Source: Andeanibacterium fulvum (GTDB lineage: Bacteria; Pseudomonadota; Alphaproteobacteria; Sphingomonadales; Sphingomonadaceae). From it: a stretch of 64,000 nucleotides of DNA. Made by a program: the position numbers and the translations under genes. The notes under the pieces are model-generated. The model had not been told where the DNA came from. It worked only from the letters and a program-made list of their open reading frames with translations, and ran no database searches. The DNA is taken from assembly GCF_037154085.1 (NCBI RefSeq), contig NZ_JBANRM010000001.1, positions 1,136,120 to 1,200,119 of the forward strand, read 5' to 3'. This document shows positions 33,888 to 42,728 of this stretch, in pieces. The first letter of the stretch is position 1. Each line of letters opens with the position of its first letter.

Positions 33888-35080
33888 ATCTCGGCCGTCT
33901 CCACGTCATAGCGATAGAGCCAGTCGTAACGATCCTTGATCGGATCGCGGCTCCATTCGCTTTCCATATAGGCGACCGCACCCTCTTCGGTCTTGAGGGC
34001 GGATTCGTGGAAGCGGGCCGTGTTGTCCTTGGCACCGCGCACCATCTTGCTGGTGCGCTCCACGCGCGCCTGCTCGTATTTCTTCAGCGCTTCCACCGGA
34101 TCGGCATATTTGTCGAGGCAGCGGCCAAGCACCACGCCATCTTCGATCGACATCACCGCACCCTGCGCCAGGAAAGGCAGCGTCGCGTGGCAGGCATCGC
34201 CCAGCAGGCTGGCGCGGCCCTTGCTCCAGATCTGGCGCGGCGGGCGTTCCATGAAGGCCCATTTGAGCACCTTGGGCGCCGCATGGATCAGGGTCTGCAC
34301 ATCCTCGTGCCAGCCGGCGAAATCGTTCGCGCATTCCTCGATCGAGCCTTCGGCATACCAGGATTCGACCTGCCAATCGTTGCGCTCGATCGTGCCGATC
34401 ATATTCATCAGCTTGCCGCCGCGCAGCGGGTAATTCACCAGATGGCCGCCCGGCCCGATCCAGGTCCAGCCGACCATTTCGTGGAACCGCTCGGGCAGGC
34501 GCTCCATGGGGATCACGGCGCGCCAGGCGATCATGCCCGTGAATTCGGTATGATCGTCGCCGAACAGGCTCTTGCGCACGATGGACTTCACCCCGTCCGC
34601 CCCGATCAGCACGTCGCTTTCGATCCGGCGGCCGTCCTTGAGGATCAGCACGGCCTTGTCGTCATCCGCTTCCGCACCGGCCACTTCGCAGCCCAGATGC
34701 ACAGCATCGGGGTCGATGGCGCGCACGGCATCGTAAAGCGTGGCGAGCAGGTCGGGCCGGAAGACGGTGAGATAGGGATAGCCGTATTTCTCGATCGCAA
34801 CCGGGCCCAGATCGAACATCGGCCAGGCGCGGCCAGTGTTCCACAGGCGGAATTCCTTGCGCTTGGGCGCGCAGGACTGCGCACGCAGCGTTTCGAACAC
34901 GCCCAGCGAATCCAGCGCGCGCGAGCCATTGGGGCTGATCTGCACCCCGGCACCGACTTCGCCCAGTTCGGGCGCCTGTTCGAACACCTGCACGGGATAG
35001 CCGCGCCGCAGCAGCGAAAGCGCAGCAGCCATGCCGCCAATTCCACCGCCGGCGATTGTGATGCGAGGCTTATCGGCCAT
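33884..35080 (-). CDS. FAD-dependent aromatic hydroxylase, 3-hydroxybenzoate 6-hydroxylase-like
   Basis: A 398-residue single-component flavoprotein hydroxylase. It has the ADP-binding ITIAGGGIGGMAAALSLLRRG, the NAD(P)H/FAD DG motif VLIGADGVKSIVRK, and the second FAD motif GRASLLGDACHATLPFLAQG. Length and the C-terminal DRYDWLYRYDV fit 3-hydroxybenzoate 6-hydroxylase and relatives, which make gentisates. It lies directly between the gentisate-dioxygenase-like gene and the CoA-transferase gene, which supports gentisate formation. The exact hydroxybenzoate cannot be read from the sequence. Confidence 0.85.
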   Translation of the reverse strand: MADKPRITIAGGGIGGMAAALSLLRRGYPVQVFEQAPELGEVGAGVQISPNGSRALDSLGVFETLRAQSCAPKRKEFRLWNTGRAWPMFDLGPVAIEKYGYPYLTVFRPDLLATLYDAVRAIDPDAVHLGCEVAGAEADDDKAVLILKDGRRIESDVLIGADGVKSIVRKSLFGDDHTEFTGMIAWRAVIPMERLPERFHEMVGWTWIGPGGHLVNYPLRGGKLMNMIGTIERNDWQVESWYAEGSIEECANDFAGWHEDVQTLIHAAPKVLKWAFMERPPRQIWSKGRASLLGDACHATLPFLAQGAVMSIEDGVVLGRCLDKYADPVEALKKYEQARVERTSKMVRGAKDNTARFHESALKTEEGAVAYMESEWSRDPIKDRYDWLYRYDVETAEI

Positions 35081-35130
35081 AAATTACTCCAGACTTGTTT
35101 GGGGGGCGAGCAAGGGGGAAGCGGAGGCGG

Positions 35131-36087
35131 TCACGCCGCTTCACCGGCACCGGCGCGACGGTACCATCCGAGCTTTTTCATCAGGGGACGGTCGGAAACC
35201 TTGAGGAGCTTCGCTCCCTTCGGCCCCGCCGAAAGCGAATGGGCACGCCATGCGGGCACGGCGATCGTGTCGCCGAAGGCCCAGGCCATGCGCTTGCCGT
35301 CGATCTCGATGGCGCCATCACCGGCCATCACGGCATAGACCGCATTGCTGGTGTCGCGGACTTCGCCGCCTGTCTGGCCGGGATCGAGCCCGATCACGTC
35401 GAGCGCGATGGAAGCCAGCTCCGCAGGGCCGAGCGTGATCGCGCGAAGCCCGCCTTGCGCGGGATCCGGTGCGGCGGCCGCAAGATCGCGGTCGATATCT
35501 TCCGCGCGGAAGGCGATGGGCGCGCTCTCGACCCGTTCGGGCGATGCTTCCACCCCGTCGGGATGGGGCTGGTAGAACATCGGCTCCAGCAGATGCACCA
35601 GCGGCACATCCAGGAAGTCCATCCAGTAGCAATTCTCGCTGCCGAGATTTTCATGCGAGTGCCACGCCCAATTGGGCGTCAGCAGCACGTCGCCGGGGCG
35701 CATTTCCACCTGCTTGCCATTCACCACCGTATAGGTGCCGCGACCTTCCAGGATCAGGCGCAGGGCGTTGGGCGTGTGGCGATGCGCGCGGGCGACTTCG
35801 CCCGGCTTCACCATCTGATAGGCCGCCACCAGCGTCCGCACGGTGGAATAGATGTTCCCTTCCACCGGGTTGAACATGGTCAGGTTGCGGCGTTCGGCGA
35901 ATTCTGTGTCGACCAGTTCGCCCGCCCGGTCGAGGATCGGCCGGACATCGGCGTAATGCCAGATATGGGGCAGGAAATTGGCGCGCGGTTCGGGCCACAA
36001 TGCTGGCACCTTGCGATGCCAGCCGCCCTCCATGTTGAGATCGGAGAACGAGGCGTAGAGCGCCTCCAGATCGGCGGCGGCGCTCAT
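35131..36087 (-). CDS. Gentisate 1,2-dioxygenase-family cupin dioxygenase
   Basis: A 318-residue bicupin dioxygenase. The first cupin carries the iron site ARAHRHTPNALRLILEGRG and LLTPNWAWHSHEN, the hallmark of gentisate and 1-hydroxy-2-naphthoate dioxygenases. The second cupin (GDTIAVPAWRAHSLSAG) is degenerate. It is somewhat shorter than typical gentisate dioxygenases (about 340-370 residues). Start is at MSAAADLEALYASF, overlapping the FAH stop as ATGA. The flanking FAH hydrolase and flavin hydroxylase genes fit a gentisate pathway; a methylated gentisate is a plausible substrate. Confidence 0.85.
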   Translation of the reverse strand: MSAAADLEALYASFSDLNMEGGWHRKVPALWPEPRANFLPHIWHYADVRPILDRAGELVDTEFAERRNLTMFNPVEGNIYSTVRTLVAAYQMVKPGEVARAHRHTPNALRLILEGRGTYTVVNGKQVEMRPGDVLLTPNWAWHSHENLGSENCYWMDFLDVPLVHLLEPMFYQPHPDGVEASPERVESAPIAFRAEDIDRDLAAAAPDPAQGGLRAITLGPAELASIALDVIGLDPGQTGGEVRDTSNAVYAVMAGDGAIEIDGKRMAWAFGDTIAVPAWRAHSLSAGPKGAKLLKVSDRPLMKKLGWYRRAGAGEAA

Positions 36088-36998
36088 TTTGCGGTGAGCT
36101 CCTGCTTCACGATCGGGGGCACGTAGGGTTCTGCGAAGACCTCGGTCATGCCGCGGCTGCCCTGCACGACGGGCACGTTCATTTCGCCCACGCCTTCGAT
36201 CACGATGCGGATCGTGTCGCCATCCTGCACCGGGCCGACGCCTTCGGGCGTGCCGGTGGCAATGATGTCGCCGGGATAGAGCGTCATGACGGCAGAGGCC
36301 GTCGCGATCATGCCGGGAATATCCAGCACCAGGTCGCGCGTATTGGCCGCCTGGCGCAGTTCGCCGTTCACCCACAGCTTCATCGACAGCGCATCGGGAT
36401 GCTCGACTTCGTCGGCGGTCACGATCCACGGGCCGACCGGGCAGAACGTATCGTAGGCCTTGCGGAACACGCGTTCTTCCCGCCCGCGCACGACCATGTC
36501 GAGCAGGCAGGCATAGCCGAACACCGCCTCGTGCCAGCGCTCGCGCGGCAGGTCGCGGCATTCCTTGCCGATGATGATGCCCAGTTCCGCCTCGTGGTGG
36601 ACTTCGCGGCCCGGCACGTTCGGCAGTTCCACCGGATCGTTCGGCCCGCTGACCGAGGAGCTGGGCTTCAGGAAGAAGCCCTGGTTCTTGGCGCGGTAAT
36701 TGGCGCCCATTTCCTTGCCATGGGCGTGGTAGTTCACCGGATAGGCAATGACCTTGTTCGGCCAGGGAACCGGCGTTTCCAGCCGCACCTGGTCGAGAGG
36801 CACCGGCGCCCGCTCGCGCATGGCACCTTCGAGCGAGGGCCGGAGCTTTTCGAAATCGCGGATCAGGCGCAGCGGTGCCGTATCGGGCCAGTTCTCGGCC
36901 GATGCCCCGGTGGCTGCCCCGGCAATGTCGGAGACGTCGACAACGCCGCCATCCACTACCAGCCCAATCTTGCCTCCATCATATCGTGCCAAGCGCAT
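36084..36998 (-). CDS. Fumarylacetoacetate-hydrolase-family acylpyruvate hydrolase
   Basis: A 304-residue FAH-fold hydrolase. It contains YPVNYHAHGKEMG, FLKPSSSVSGPND, the metal-binding EVHHEAELGIIIG and the CLLDMVVRGRE region, ending with GDIIATGTPEGVG. In gentisate pathways such enzymes split fumarylpyruvate or maleylpyruvate. It is first in the four-gene operon, with the composite operator only 13 bases before its start codon. No maleylpyruvate isomerase gene accompanies it, so direct hydrolysis of the cis ring-cleavage product is the simpler reading. Confidence 0.87.
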   Translation of the reverse strand: MRLARYDGGKIGLVVDGGVVDVSDIAGAATGASAENWPDTAPLRLIRDFEKLRPSLEGAMRERAPVPLDQVRLETPVPWPNKVIAYPVNYHAHGKEMGANYRAKNQGFFLKPSSSVSGPNDPVELPNVPGREVHHEAELGIIIGKECRDLPRERWHEAVFGYACLLDMVVRGREERVFRKAYDTFCPVGPWIVTADEVEHPDALSMKLWVNGELRQAANTRDLVLDIPGMIATASAVMTLYPGDIIATGTPEGVGPVQDGDTIRIVIEGVGEMNVPVVQGSRGMTEVFAEPYVPPIVKQELTAK

Positions 36999-37010
36999 GT
37001 GAAACCCGTT

Positions 37011-37035
37011 GTTCTGTTGAATAGAATATCGTTCG
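37011..37035 (+). promoter_or_regulatory. Composite operator site 2 (gentisate operon)
   Basis: GTTCTGTTGAATAGAAT plus third half-site GTTC four bases on. It lies 13 bases upstream of the FAH hydrolase start, so a bound protein would block the transcript start or leader, which suggests repression. Confidence 0.7.
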
Positions 37036-37095
37036 ACTTAATACTTATGCTTCGCCCTTGGGCGACGGAAGAAACCGGTACGCATGGATCCCGTC

Positions 37096-37116
37096 CCTCC
37101 CGCCGCCCGCGGGAGG
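37096..37116 (-). terminator. Hairpin after the second TonB receptor
   Basis: CCTCCCGC and GCGGGAGG form an eight-base stem four bases beyond the receptor stop. No T-run is seen, so termination is uncertain. Confidence 0.35.
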
Positions 37117-37120
37117 AACC

Positions 37121-39436
37121 TCAGAAGCCGTACCGGACGCGGACGCCGAAGGTACGGGGGGCCTGGATGTCGAGGCCGTTGTAATTGTTGATGAAGGGTG
37201 CCTGCTGCGTGCCGGTGTAGACCGCTTCATTGGTGATGTTGCGGATGAAGGCCTGCACGGAGAGGTTATCGTTCGCCGAACGATAGGTCAGGCTGGCATT
37301 GAACACCGCATAGGCTGCCCCGCGGGCGTTCTCGACGAATTCGGCCGACAGCCACCGCGAACTGGCGAAGGTCATGTTGGGCGAGAAGTCGATCGCGGCG
37401 CCGTTGGCCAGATCGAAGGTGTGGTTATAGCTGACCGAACCCGTCCAGTTGGGCGTGCGCGGCAGCTGGAACCCGTCGCAATTGATTTCCCAGAAGCCGA
37501 TCTGGGCATTGCCGCCCTGCACCGCGCTGACGGCGCAGGCCGTGCGGGCATCGGGGTTCGCCGCACGATAGGTGCGATAGGTGAAATCCTTGTACTCGCT
37601 GTCGACATACTCCGCAGTGACGCGCAGGGAGTCGTTGGGCGAAGGATCCCAGGCCAGCTCGACGCTGCCGCCCTGAGCCACGGCCTTGCCCGCGTTGAAC
37701 AGCGAGGAAACCTGCGCGCCGCCGCGATCGAGCGAGGCGAAGTTTTCCTGACGGTCCTTGTATTCGTAATAGAACCCTTCGAGGTTCAGCGTGATCGTCC
37801 GGTCGAGGAACTGGTTCTTCGAGCCGAGCGTGAACGCCGTCACGTCTTCCGGGCGATAGGGATCGAGGTCGGCATTCGACTGGCCGCCCGACTTGAAGCC
37901 GGTGGTGACCGTTGCATAGAGCAGGCTGTCCGGCGCCGCGTCGAATTCGATACCGGCCTTGTAGTTCAGGCGATCGGCCGAATAGGTGCCCTGCACCCAG
38001 GTCCCCGCCGAGGTCAGCAATTCGCAGCTCTGGCCCGGACCATTGCCGCCCGCCGGACAGGCAAGGCTGCCCTTCTTGGCATAGCGATGCGCGTCGACGG
38101 TCTTGGTCTCGTCGGTATAGCGCAAGCCTGCAGTCACGCGGAAGCTGTCGGTGAGGGAATAGGTCAGCTCGCCAAAGCCGGCATAGGCGCGGGTATTGAG
38201 ATCCGCGACAAAGGCCGTGTCGCTGGCCTTGCCGAGCGAGACTTCGTTGAGGCTGTCCTGATCCTCGTTGAAGAAATAGCCGCCGACAACCCAGGTCAGC
38301 GCACCATCCGAATTGCCGAAGCGCACTTCCAGGGTCTGCGCGTCGGAAGTGGTGGGCTCGCCCGTATAGGGGTTGATCGAATTGTAGCTCAGCGCCGGAT
38401 AGGACTGGCTGTCATTCACCACCCGCTGATAGGCGGGGATGATCGTCAGGGTCGCCGGGCCGAGATCCCAGTCGAGATGGCCGCTGACACCCCAGGAATC
38501 GATATCCTGCTGCACCTTGCTGGTGTCGATCTGATAGGGCCCCGGAGGCGCGGTGAGCTGGCCCGTCAGGGTATTGAAAGTGTCGTTGATCGAGGTCCAG
38601 CGATCTTCCGGCAGGATCGGCTGCGGATTGGTGATACCCGGGCCGTTCGGCGCGGTTTCGGCATAGATCACCTGGCCATGGCCGCGACCGCCGAGATGCT
38701 GGTAATTGCCGGCCAGACGCAGAGTGACGTCTGCGGTGGGCTCGAACTTGACCTGCGCGCGGACCGACTGGTGCTTGTCGTCGTCGGTGCCGTCGCTGAT
38801 GTAGCCGTCGCGCCAGGAACCCTGATAGGAAAGGCGCAGGGCTGCCTTGTCGCCCAGGGGCACGTTCACCGCGCCTTCGGCCAGGTAGCCGTCATAATTC
38901 TGGACGCCTGCCAGCACATAGCCGGAGGTCTCGCCCAGCTTGGGCTGCACCGGGAGGATGCTGAGCACGCCGCCGGTCGAGTTGCGGCCGTAAAGCGTGC
39001 CCTGCGGGCCCTTGAGGACTTCCACGCGCTCGAGGTCGAAGAAGGTGCCGCCCATCCACTGGGTGCGGGCTGCGAAGACGCCGTCGAAATTCTGCGCCAC
39101 GGCGGGATCGTTATAGGACGTGGTCGAGAAGTCGCCCGCGCCGCGAATGAAGATCTGCAGCGCCGTGCCGCCCTGAGTCACCTGCACGCCGGGGGCGATG
39201 CGGTTGAGATCGGTCATCTGCGTCACGCCGGCCTTGGCGAGATCGTCGGCCGACAGGACTTCGAGCGAGATCGCCGTGTCCTGGGCACTCGCCTCGCGGA
39301 ACTGGGCGGTCACGATGATTTCATGGGTATTCTCGGCCTCCTGCGGCTCCGCATCCTGCGCAAAGGCAGGAACGGGAAGCAGGGCAGCAACCCCGACTCC
39401 GGCAAGCAGCTTCAGACGAAGATCGCACATTCGCAT
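37121..39436 (-). CDS. TonB-dependent outer-membrane receptor of the aromatic cluster
   Basis: A 771-residue receptor. Start is set at MRMCDLRLKLL, where GGGAGA is suitably spaced and a Sec signal (AGVGVAALLPVPAFAQ) begins directly. The plug has HEIIVTAQFREASAQDTAISL, VFAARTQWMGGTFFDLERVEVLKG in two stretches, and GPQGTLYGRNSTGG; the barrel ends RVRYGF. It is divergent from the carotenoid-oxygenase-like gene, and a composite operator lies 39 bases before its start. It is therefore probably the uptake receptor for the substrate of this cluster, such as a lignin-derived or other phenolic dimer. The ligand is inference. Confidence 0.92.
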   Translation of the reverse strand: MRMCDLRLKLLAGVGVAALLPVPAFAQDAEPQEAENTHEIIVTAQFREASAQDTAISLEVLSADDLAKAGVTQMTDLNRIAPGVQVTQGGTALQIFIRGAGDFSTTSYNDPAVAQNFDGVFAARTQWMGGTFFDLERVEVLKGPQGTLYGRNSTGGVLSILPVQPKLGETSGYVLAGVQNYDGYLAEGAVNVPLGDKAALRLSYQGSWRDGYISDGTDDDKHQSVRAQVKFEPTADVTLRLAGNYQHLGGRGHGQVIYAETAPNGPGITNPQPILPEDRWTSINDTFNTLTGQLTAPPGPYQIDTSKVQQDIDSWGVSGHLDWDLGPATLTIIPAYQRVVNDSQSYPALSYNSINPYTGEPTTSDAQTLEVRFGNSDGALTWVVGGYFFNEDQDSLNEVSLGKASDTAFVADLNTRAYAGFGELTYSLTDSFRVTAGLRYTDETKTVDAHRYAKKGSLACPAGGNGPGQSCELLTSAGTWVQGTYSADRLNYKAGIEFDAAPDSLLYATVTTGFKSGGQSNADLDPYRPEDVTAFTLGSKNQFLDRTITLNLEGFYYEYKDRQENFASLDRGGAQVSSLFNAGKAVAQGGSVELAWDPSPNDSLRVTAEYVDSEYKDFTYRTYRAANPDARTACAVSAVQGGNAQIGFWEINCDGFQLPRTPNWTGSVSYNHTFDLANGAAIDFSPNMTFASSRWLSAEFVENARGAAYAVFNASLTYRSANDNLSVQAFIRNITNEAVYTGTQQAPFINNYNGLDIQAPRTFGVRVRYGF

Positions 39437-39474
39437 CACTTTTCTCCCGAATAACGCCAACTTTCAAGTCAGTC

Positions 39475-39499
39475 GTTCTCTCTAGCAGAACCTCATTCT
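39475..39499 (+). promoter_or_regulatory. Composite operator site 3 (TonB receptor)
   Basis: GTTCTCTCTAGCAGAAC, with perfect GTTCT/AGAAC arms, followed by CTCATTCT containing the third half-site. It lies 39 bases upstream of the receptor start. The third half-site faces away from the gene. Confidence 0.75.
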
Positions 39500-39642
39500 T
39501 TTTCCGTTTAGGCGATGATTCGGCCCTTTGTCAAATCCCTGACGCGCAGGCCGCTTCGGCACCTCCGGATCGCGCACCCGCCCGCTCCCCGGATCGGCGC
39601 CCAATCGCCAACGAATGCTGGACAAATCCAATTTTGATTAAT

Positions 39643-39667
39643 AGAATGATGTTCTGTCAATTAGAAC
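39643..39667 (-). promoter_or_regulatory. Composite operator site 4 (carotenoid-oxygenase-like gene)
   Basis: Read on the minus strand it is GTTCTAATTGACAGAAC followed by ATCATTCT. The palindrome ends 15 bases before the GTG start of the cleavage-enzyme gene. The third half-site again lies on the side away from the regulated gene. Confidence 0.75.
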
Positions 39668-39682
39668 AATCTAGGAGGATGT

Positions 39683-41155
39683 GTGACCAGTTTCCCAGAC
39701 GTTCCGGCATTCACGGGCTTCAACAAGCCGTCGCGAGTCGAGGCCGATGTGCAGGATCTCAACGTGCGCGGCACGATTCCGCCGGAGCTCGACGGCGCGT
39801 TCTATCGCGTGCAGCCCGAACACCAGTTCCCGCCCAAGCTGGGCAATGACATCGCCTTCAACGGCGACGGCATGATCTCCATGTTCCGCTTCAAGGACGG
39901 GAAAGTCGATTACCGGCAGCGCTGGGCAAAGACCGACAAGTGGAAGCTGGAAAACGCCGCCGGCCGCGCCGTGTTCGGCGCCTATCGCAACCCACTGACC
40001 GACGATGAGGAAGTGAAGGGCAAGATTCGCGGCACCGCGAACACCAATGCCTATATCCATGGCGGGCGCCTTTACGCGCTGAAGGAAGATTCCCCCGCCC
40101 TGGTGATGGACCCGGCTTCGCTCGAAACTTTCGGCTACACCGATTTCGACGGCAAGATGACGGGCGAGACCTTTTCCGCCCATCCCAAGACCGATCCGGC
40201 CACCGGCAATCTGTGCAGCTTCGGCTATGCCTCCAAGGGCGTGCTGACCCGCGACATGACCTATTACGAGATCGACACGGACGGGAACCTGCTGTTCGAT
40301 ATCTGGTTCGAAACGCCCTATTATTGCATGATGCATGATTTCGCGATCACGCCGGATTATGCGCTGTTCACCGTGATGGGGATGACCAGCAACTGGGATC
40401 GCCTGAAGGCAGGCAAGCCGCATTTCGGCTTCGACACGTCCCTGCCGAGCTATCTGGCCGTGGTGCCGCGCAAGGCCGGGACCAGTGCCGAGGATATCCG
40501 CTGGTTCAAGGGGCCGAGTTGCTTCACCGCCCATGTGATGAATGCCTTCCAGGACGGGACGAAGATCCATCTCGACCTGCCGGTTGCGGCCAACAACATG
40601 ATGCCGTTCTTCCCCGACATCAACGATGCCCCGTTCGATCCGGTGGCAGGCGCGACCTACCTTACCCGCTGGACCGTCGACATGGCCCAGAACACCGAGG
40701 AATATCAGTCGCAGCGCCTGTCCGAGATGATCGGCGAATTCCCGCGCTATGACGACCGCTATTGCGGCCAGAACTACCGCTTTGGCTGGCTGGTCGTGAT
40801 CGATCCCTCGCAGCCGGTGGAGCTCAAGGGCGGCAGCGCCGGCGGCTGGGTGATGAACACGCTGGGCATGGTCGACCATGAAACCGGCAAGGAACAGAAA
40901 TGGTGGTGCGGCCCCGTTTCCAGCATCCAGGAACCCTGCTTCATCCCGCGCACGCCGGATGCCGCCGAAGGCGATGGCTGGATCGTGATGGTCTGCAACC
41001 GGCTTGAAGAACGCGGCAGCGAATTGCTGCTGTTCGAAGCCACCAACATCGAACAGGGCCCGATCGCCACGATCGACATCCCCGTGCGCCTGCGCTTCGG
41101 CCTGCACGGCAACTGGGCCAATGCGATGGACGTGCCCGCGCTCGAAGCGGCCTGA
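39683..41155 (+). CDS. Carotenoid-oxygenase-family C=C cleavage enzyme (lignostilbene dioxygenase/isoeugenol monooxygenase-like)
   Basis: A 490-residue non-heme iron enzyme. The four iron histidines are evident: His167 (TFSAHPKTDP), His218 (CMMHDFAITPDY), His284 (FTAHVMNAFQDG) and His475 (FGLHGNWANAM). The N-terminal half follows isoeugenol monooxygenase and lignostilbene dioxygenases closely (for example YRNPLTDD). Start is GTG, with AGGAGG four bases upstream; no in-frame ATG is near. Such enzymes split a phenylpropenoid or stilbene double bond to an aromatic aldehyde, which the cluster's aldehyde dehydrogenases could oxidise. The exact substrate is not determined. Confidence 0.88.
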   Translation: MTSFPDVPAFTGFNKPSRVEADVQDLNVRGTIPPELDGAFYRVQPEHQFPPKLGNDIAFNGDGMISMFRFKDGKVDYRQRWAKTDKWKLENAAGRAVFGAYRNPLTDDEEVKGKIRGTANTNAYIHGGRLYALKEDSPALVMDPASLETFGYTDFDGKMTGETFSAHPKTDPATGNLCSFGYASKGVLTRDMTYYEIDTDGNLLFDIWFETPYYCMMHDFAITPDYALFTVMGMTSNWDRLKAGKPHFGFDTSLPSYLAVVPRKAGTSAEDIRWFKGPSCFTAHVMNAFQDGTKIHLDLPVAANNMMPFFPDINDAPFDPVAGATYLTRWTVDMAQNTEEYQSQRLSEMIGEFPRYDDRYCGQNYRFGWLVVIDPSQPVELKGGSAGGWVMNTLGMVDHETGKEQKWWCGPVSSIQEPCFIPRTPDAAEGDGWIVMVCNRLEERGSELLLFEATNIEQGPIATIDIPVRLRFGLHGNWANAMDVPALEAA

Positions 41156-41180
41156 GGCCACTATAAAGGTACCCTCCCCA

Positions 41181-41213
41181 CCCCCCGCGGCCCGGCCGCG
41201 GGGGGTTTCTTTT
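41181..41213. terminator. Strong GC hairpin between convergent genes
   Basis: CCCCCCGCGGCC and GGCCGCGGGGGG are complementary 12-base arms, followed by TTTCTTTT on the plus strand. It ends the cleavage-enzyme transcript and lies just beyond the stop of the convergent aldehyde dehydrogenase gene. Confidence 0.8.
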
Positions 41214-41221
41214 GGGAGAGG

Positions 41222-42715
41222 TCAGTAACCCAGCATGACCGACTTGGTCTCGGTGAAGGCCAGCACCCCGTGGCGGCCATTCTCGCGGCCCAATCCGGAC
41301 TGGCCGAAACCGCCGAACGGCAGAGTGAATTCCATACCGGAACCGTTGATCTTCACCGAACCGGCACGCAGCAGCCGAGCCATGGACTGTGCGCGTTCGA
41401 GATCGCTGGTCCAGGCATAGGCGGACAGGCCGTAATCGCTGTCATTGGCGCGGGCAGCCAGCGCCTCCAGTTCCTCGTCATCCGAGAAGCGCTGGACGCA
41501 CAGGACGGGGCCGAAAATCTCCTCCCGCACGGCGCGCATGTCGGGCGTCACGCGATCGAGGATCGTGGGCGGCACAAAATAGCCGGGCCCTTCCGGCACT
41601 TCGCCGCGAAAGGTCAGACGGGCACCCGCCTCGAGCGCTCCGGTGACATAGCCTTCTACCTTGGCGCGCTGAGCGGCGGAGATCAGCGGACCGAGGGCAC
41701 TGCCTTCCCGCTCGCCCGGCCCCAGCGCCAGCTTTGCGGCAAAGGCGCAGAGCTGATCCATGAAACGGTCATAGATCGCATCGTGCAGGAACAGGCGCGA
41801 GCCTGCGGCACAGACCTGCCCGCTATTGGCGAAGATGCCCATGGCGACGCCGGGGACGGCACGGGCGAGATCGGCATCGTCGAACACCACCACGGGCGAT
41901 TTCCCGCCCAGTTCCAGCGAGATGCGCGTCACGCGCTCGGCTGCCTGATGCATGATCGCCTTGCCGGTCATGGTCGAGCCGGTGAAGGATATCTTGTCCA
42001 CGCCGGGATGGGCAGCAAGTGCCGCGCCAGCCGACTGGCCGGTGCCATTGACCAGGTTGATCGCCCCGGCGGGAAAGCCCGCTTCGTGGGCCAGTTCGAC
42101 CAGACGGATGCAGCTGAAGGGCGCCAGTTCGGCAGGCTTGAGCACTGCCGTACAGCCTGCCGCCAGCGCGGCGGAAACCTTGTTGCAGGCAATGGCCAGC
42201 GGCGCGTTCCACGGCACGATCAGGCCAGCGACGCCCAATGGCTCGTTCACCGTATAGGCATGCCAGCGGCCCGGCACGGATGGCTCTGCCGTTTCCCCGC
42301 CCAGACGACGGACCCAGCCCGCATTATAGCGGATCGCGGAAGGCCCGCCCTTGCCTGCCATCATCAGAGCCATGGGATAGGGCACGCCATTGTCCAGCGT
42401 CTCGATGGCGGCCAGCTGGGCGGCGTTTTCCTCCACCAGCGCGGCAAAGCGCAGCAGCAATTCCTCGCGCCGGGCAGGCAGCATGTCGCGCCACTCACGC
42501 GAGCTGAAACAGGCCCTGGCGGCACTGACGGCAGCCTCGACATCTTCCGCCGTGCCCTCGGCGATGCGCCCCAGCACTGTCTCGTCCGCCGGGTTCAGGA
42601 CATCGATCGCCGTGCCGGAGATCGCCTGCGTCTCCCCGCCGACGATGTGCCCGCCCGCACTGGCAATCCATGCGCGTGCAGAGCGGAAGGCGGCTTCACG
42701 CGCCAGGTCGGTCAT
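41222..42715 (-). CDS. NAD(P)-dependent aldehyde dehydrogenase
   Basis: A 497-residue aldehyde dehydrogenase. It contains LIVPWNAPLAIACNKVSAAL, FTGSTMTGKAIMHQAA, the general base in SLELGGKSPVVVF and the catalytic Cys in FANSGQVCAAGSRLFLH, with ENGRHGVLAFTETKSVMLGY at the end. It is the last gene of the five-gene operon headed by the flavocytochrome, 13 bases after the GMC gene. It probably oxidises the aromatic aldehyde formed by the preceding dehydrogenases. No sequence feature identifies the substrate precisely. Confidence 0.88.
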   Translation of the reverse strand: MTDLAREAAFRSARAWIASAGGHIVGGETQAISGTAIDVLNPADETVLGRIAEGTAEDVEAAVSAARACFSSREWRDMLPARREELLLRFAALVEENAAQLAAIETLDNGVPYPMALMMAGKGGPSAIRYNAGWVRRLGGETAEPSVPGRWHAYTVNEPLGVAGLIVPWNAPLAIACNKVSAALAAGCTAVLKPAELAPFSCIRLVELAHEAGFPAGAINLVNGTGQSAGAALAAHPGVDKISFTGSTMTGKAIMHQAAERVTRISLELGGKSPVVVFDDADLARAVPGVAMGIFANSGQVCAAGSRLFLHDAIYDRFMDQLCAFAAKLALGPGEREGSALGPLISAAQRAKVEGYVTGALEAGARLTFRGEVPEGPGYFVPPTILDRVTPDMRAVREEIFGPVLCVQRFSDDEELEALAARANDSDYGLSAYAWTSDLERAQSMARLLRAGSVKINGSGMEFTLPFGGFGQSGLGRENGRHGVLAFTETKSVMLGY

Positions 42716-42728
42716 TGGTAAATCCCTT

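Noticed and set aside
37058..39454. A 798-codon open frame on the plus strand
   Set aside because: It is antisense to the second TonB receptor, whose signal peptide, plug motifs and C-terminus are clear. The plus-strand product has no recognisable domain.
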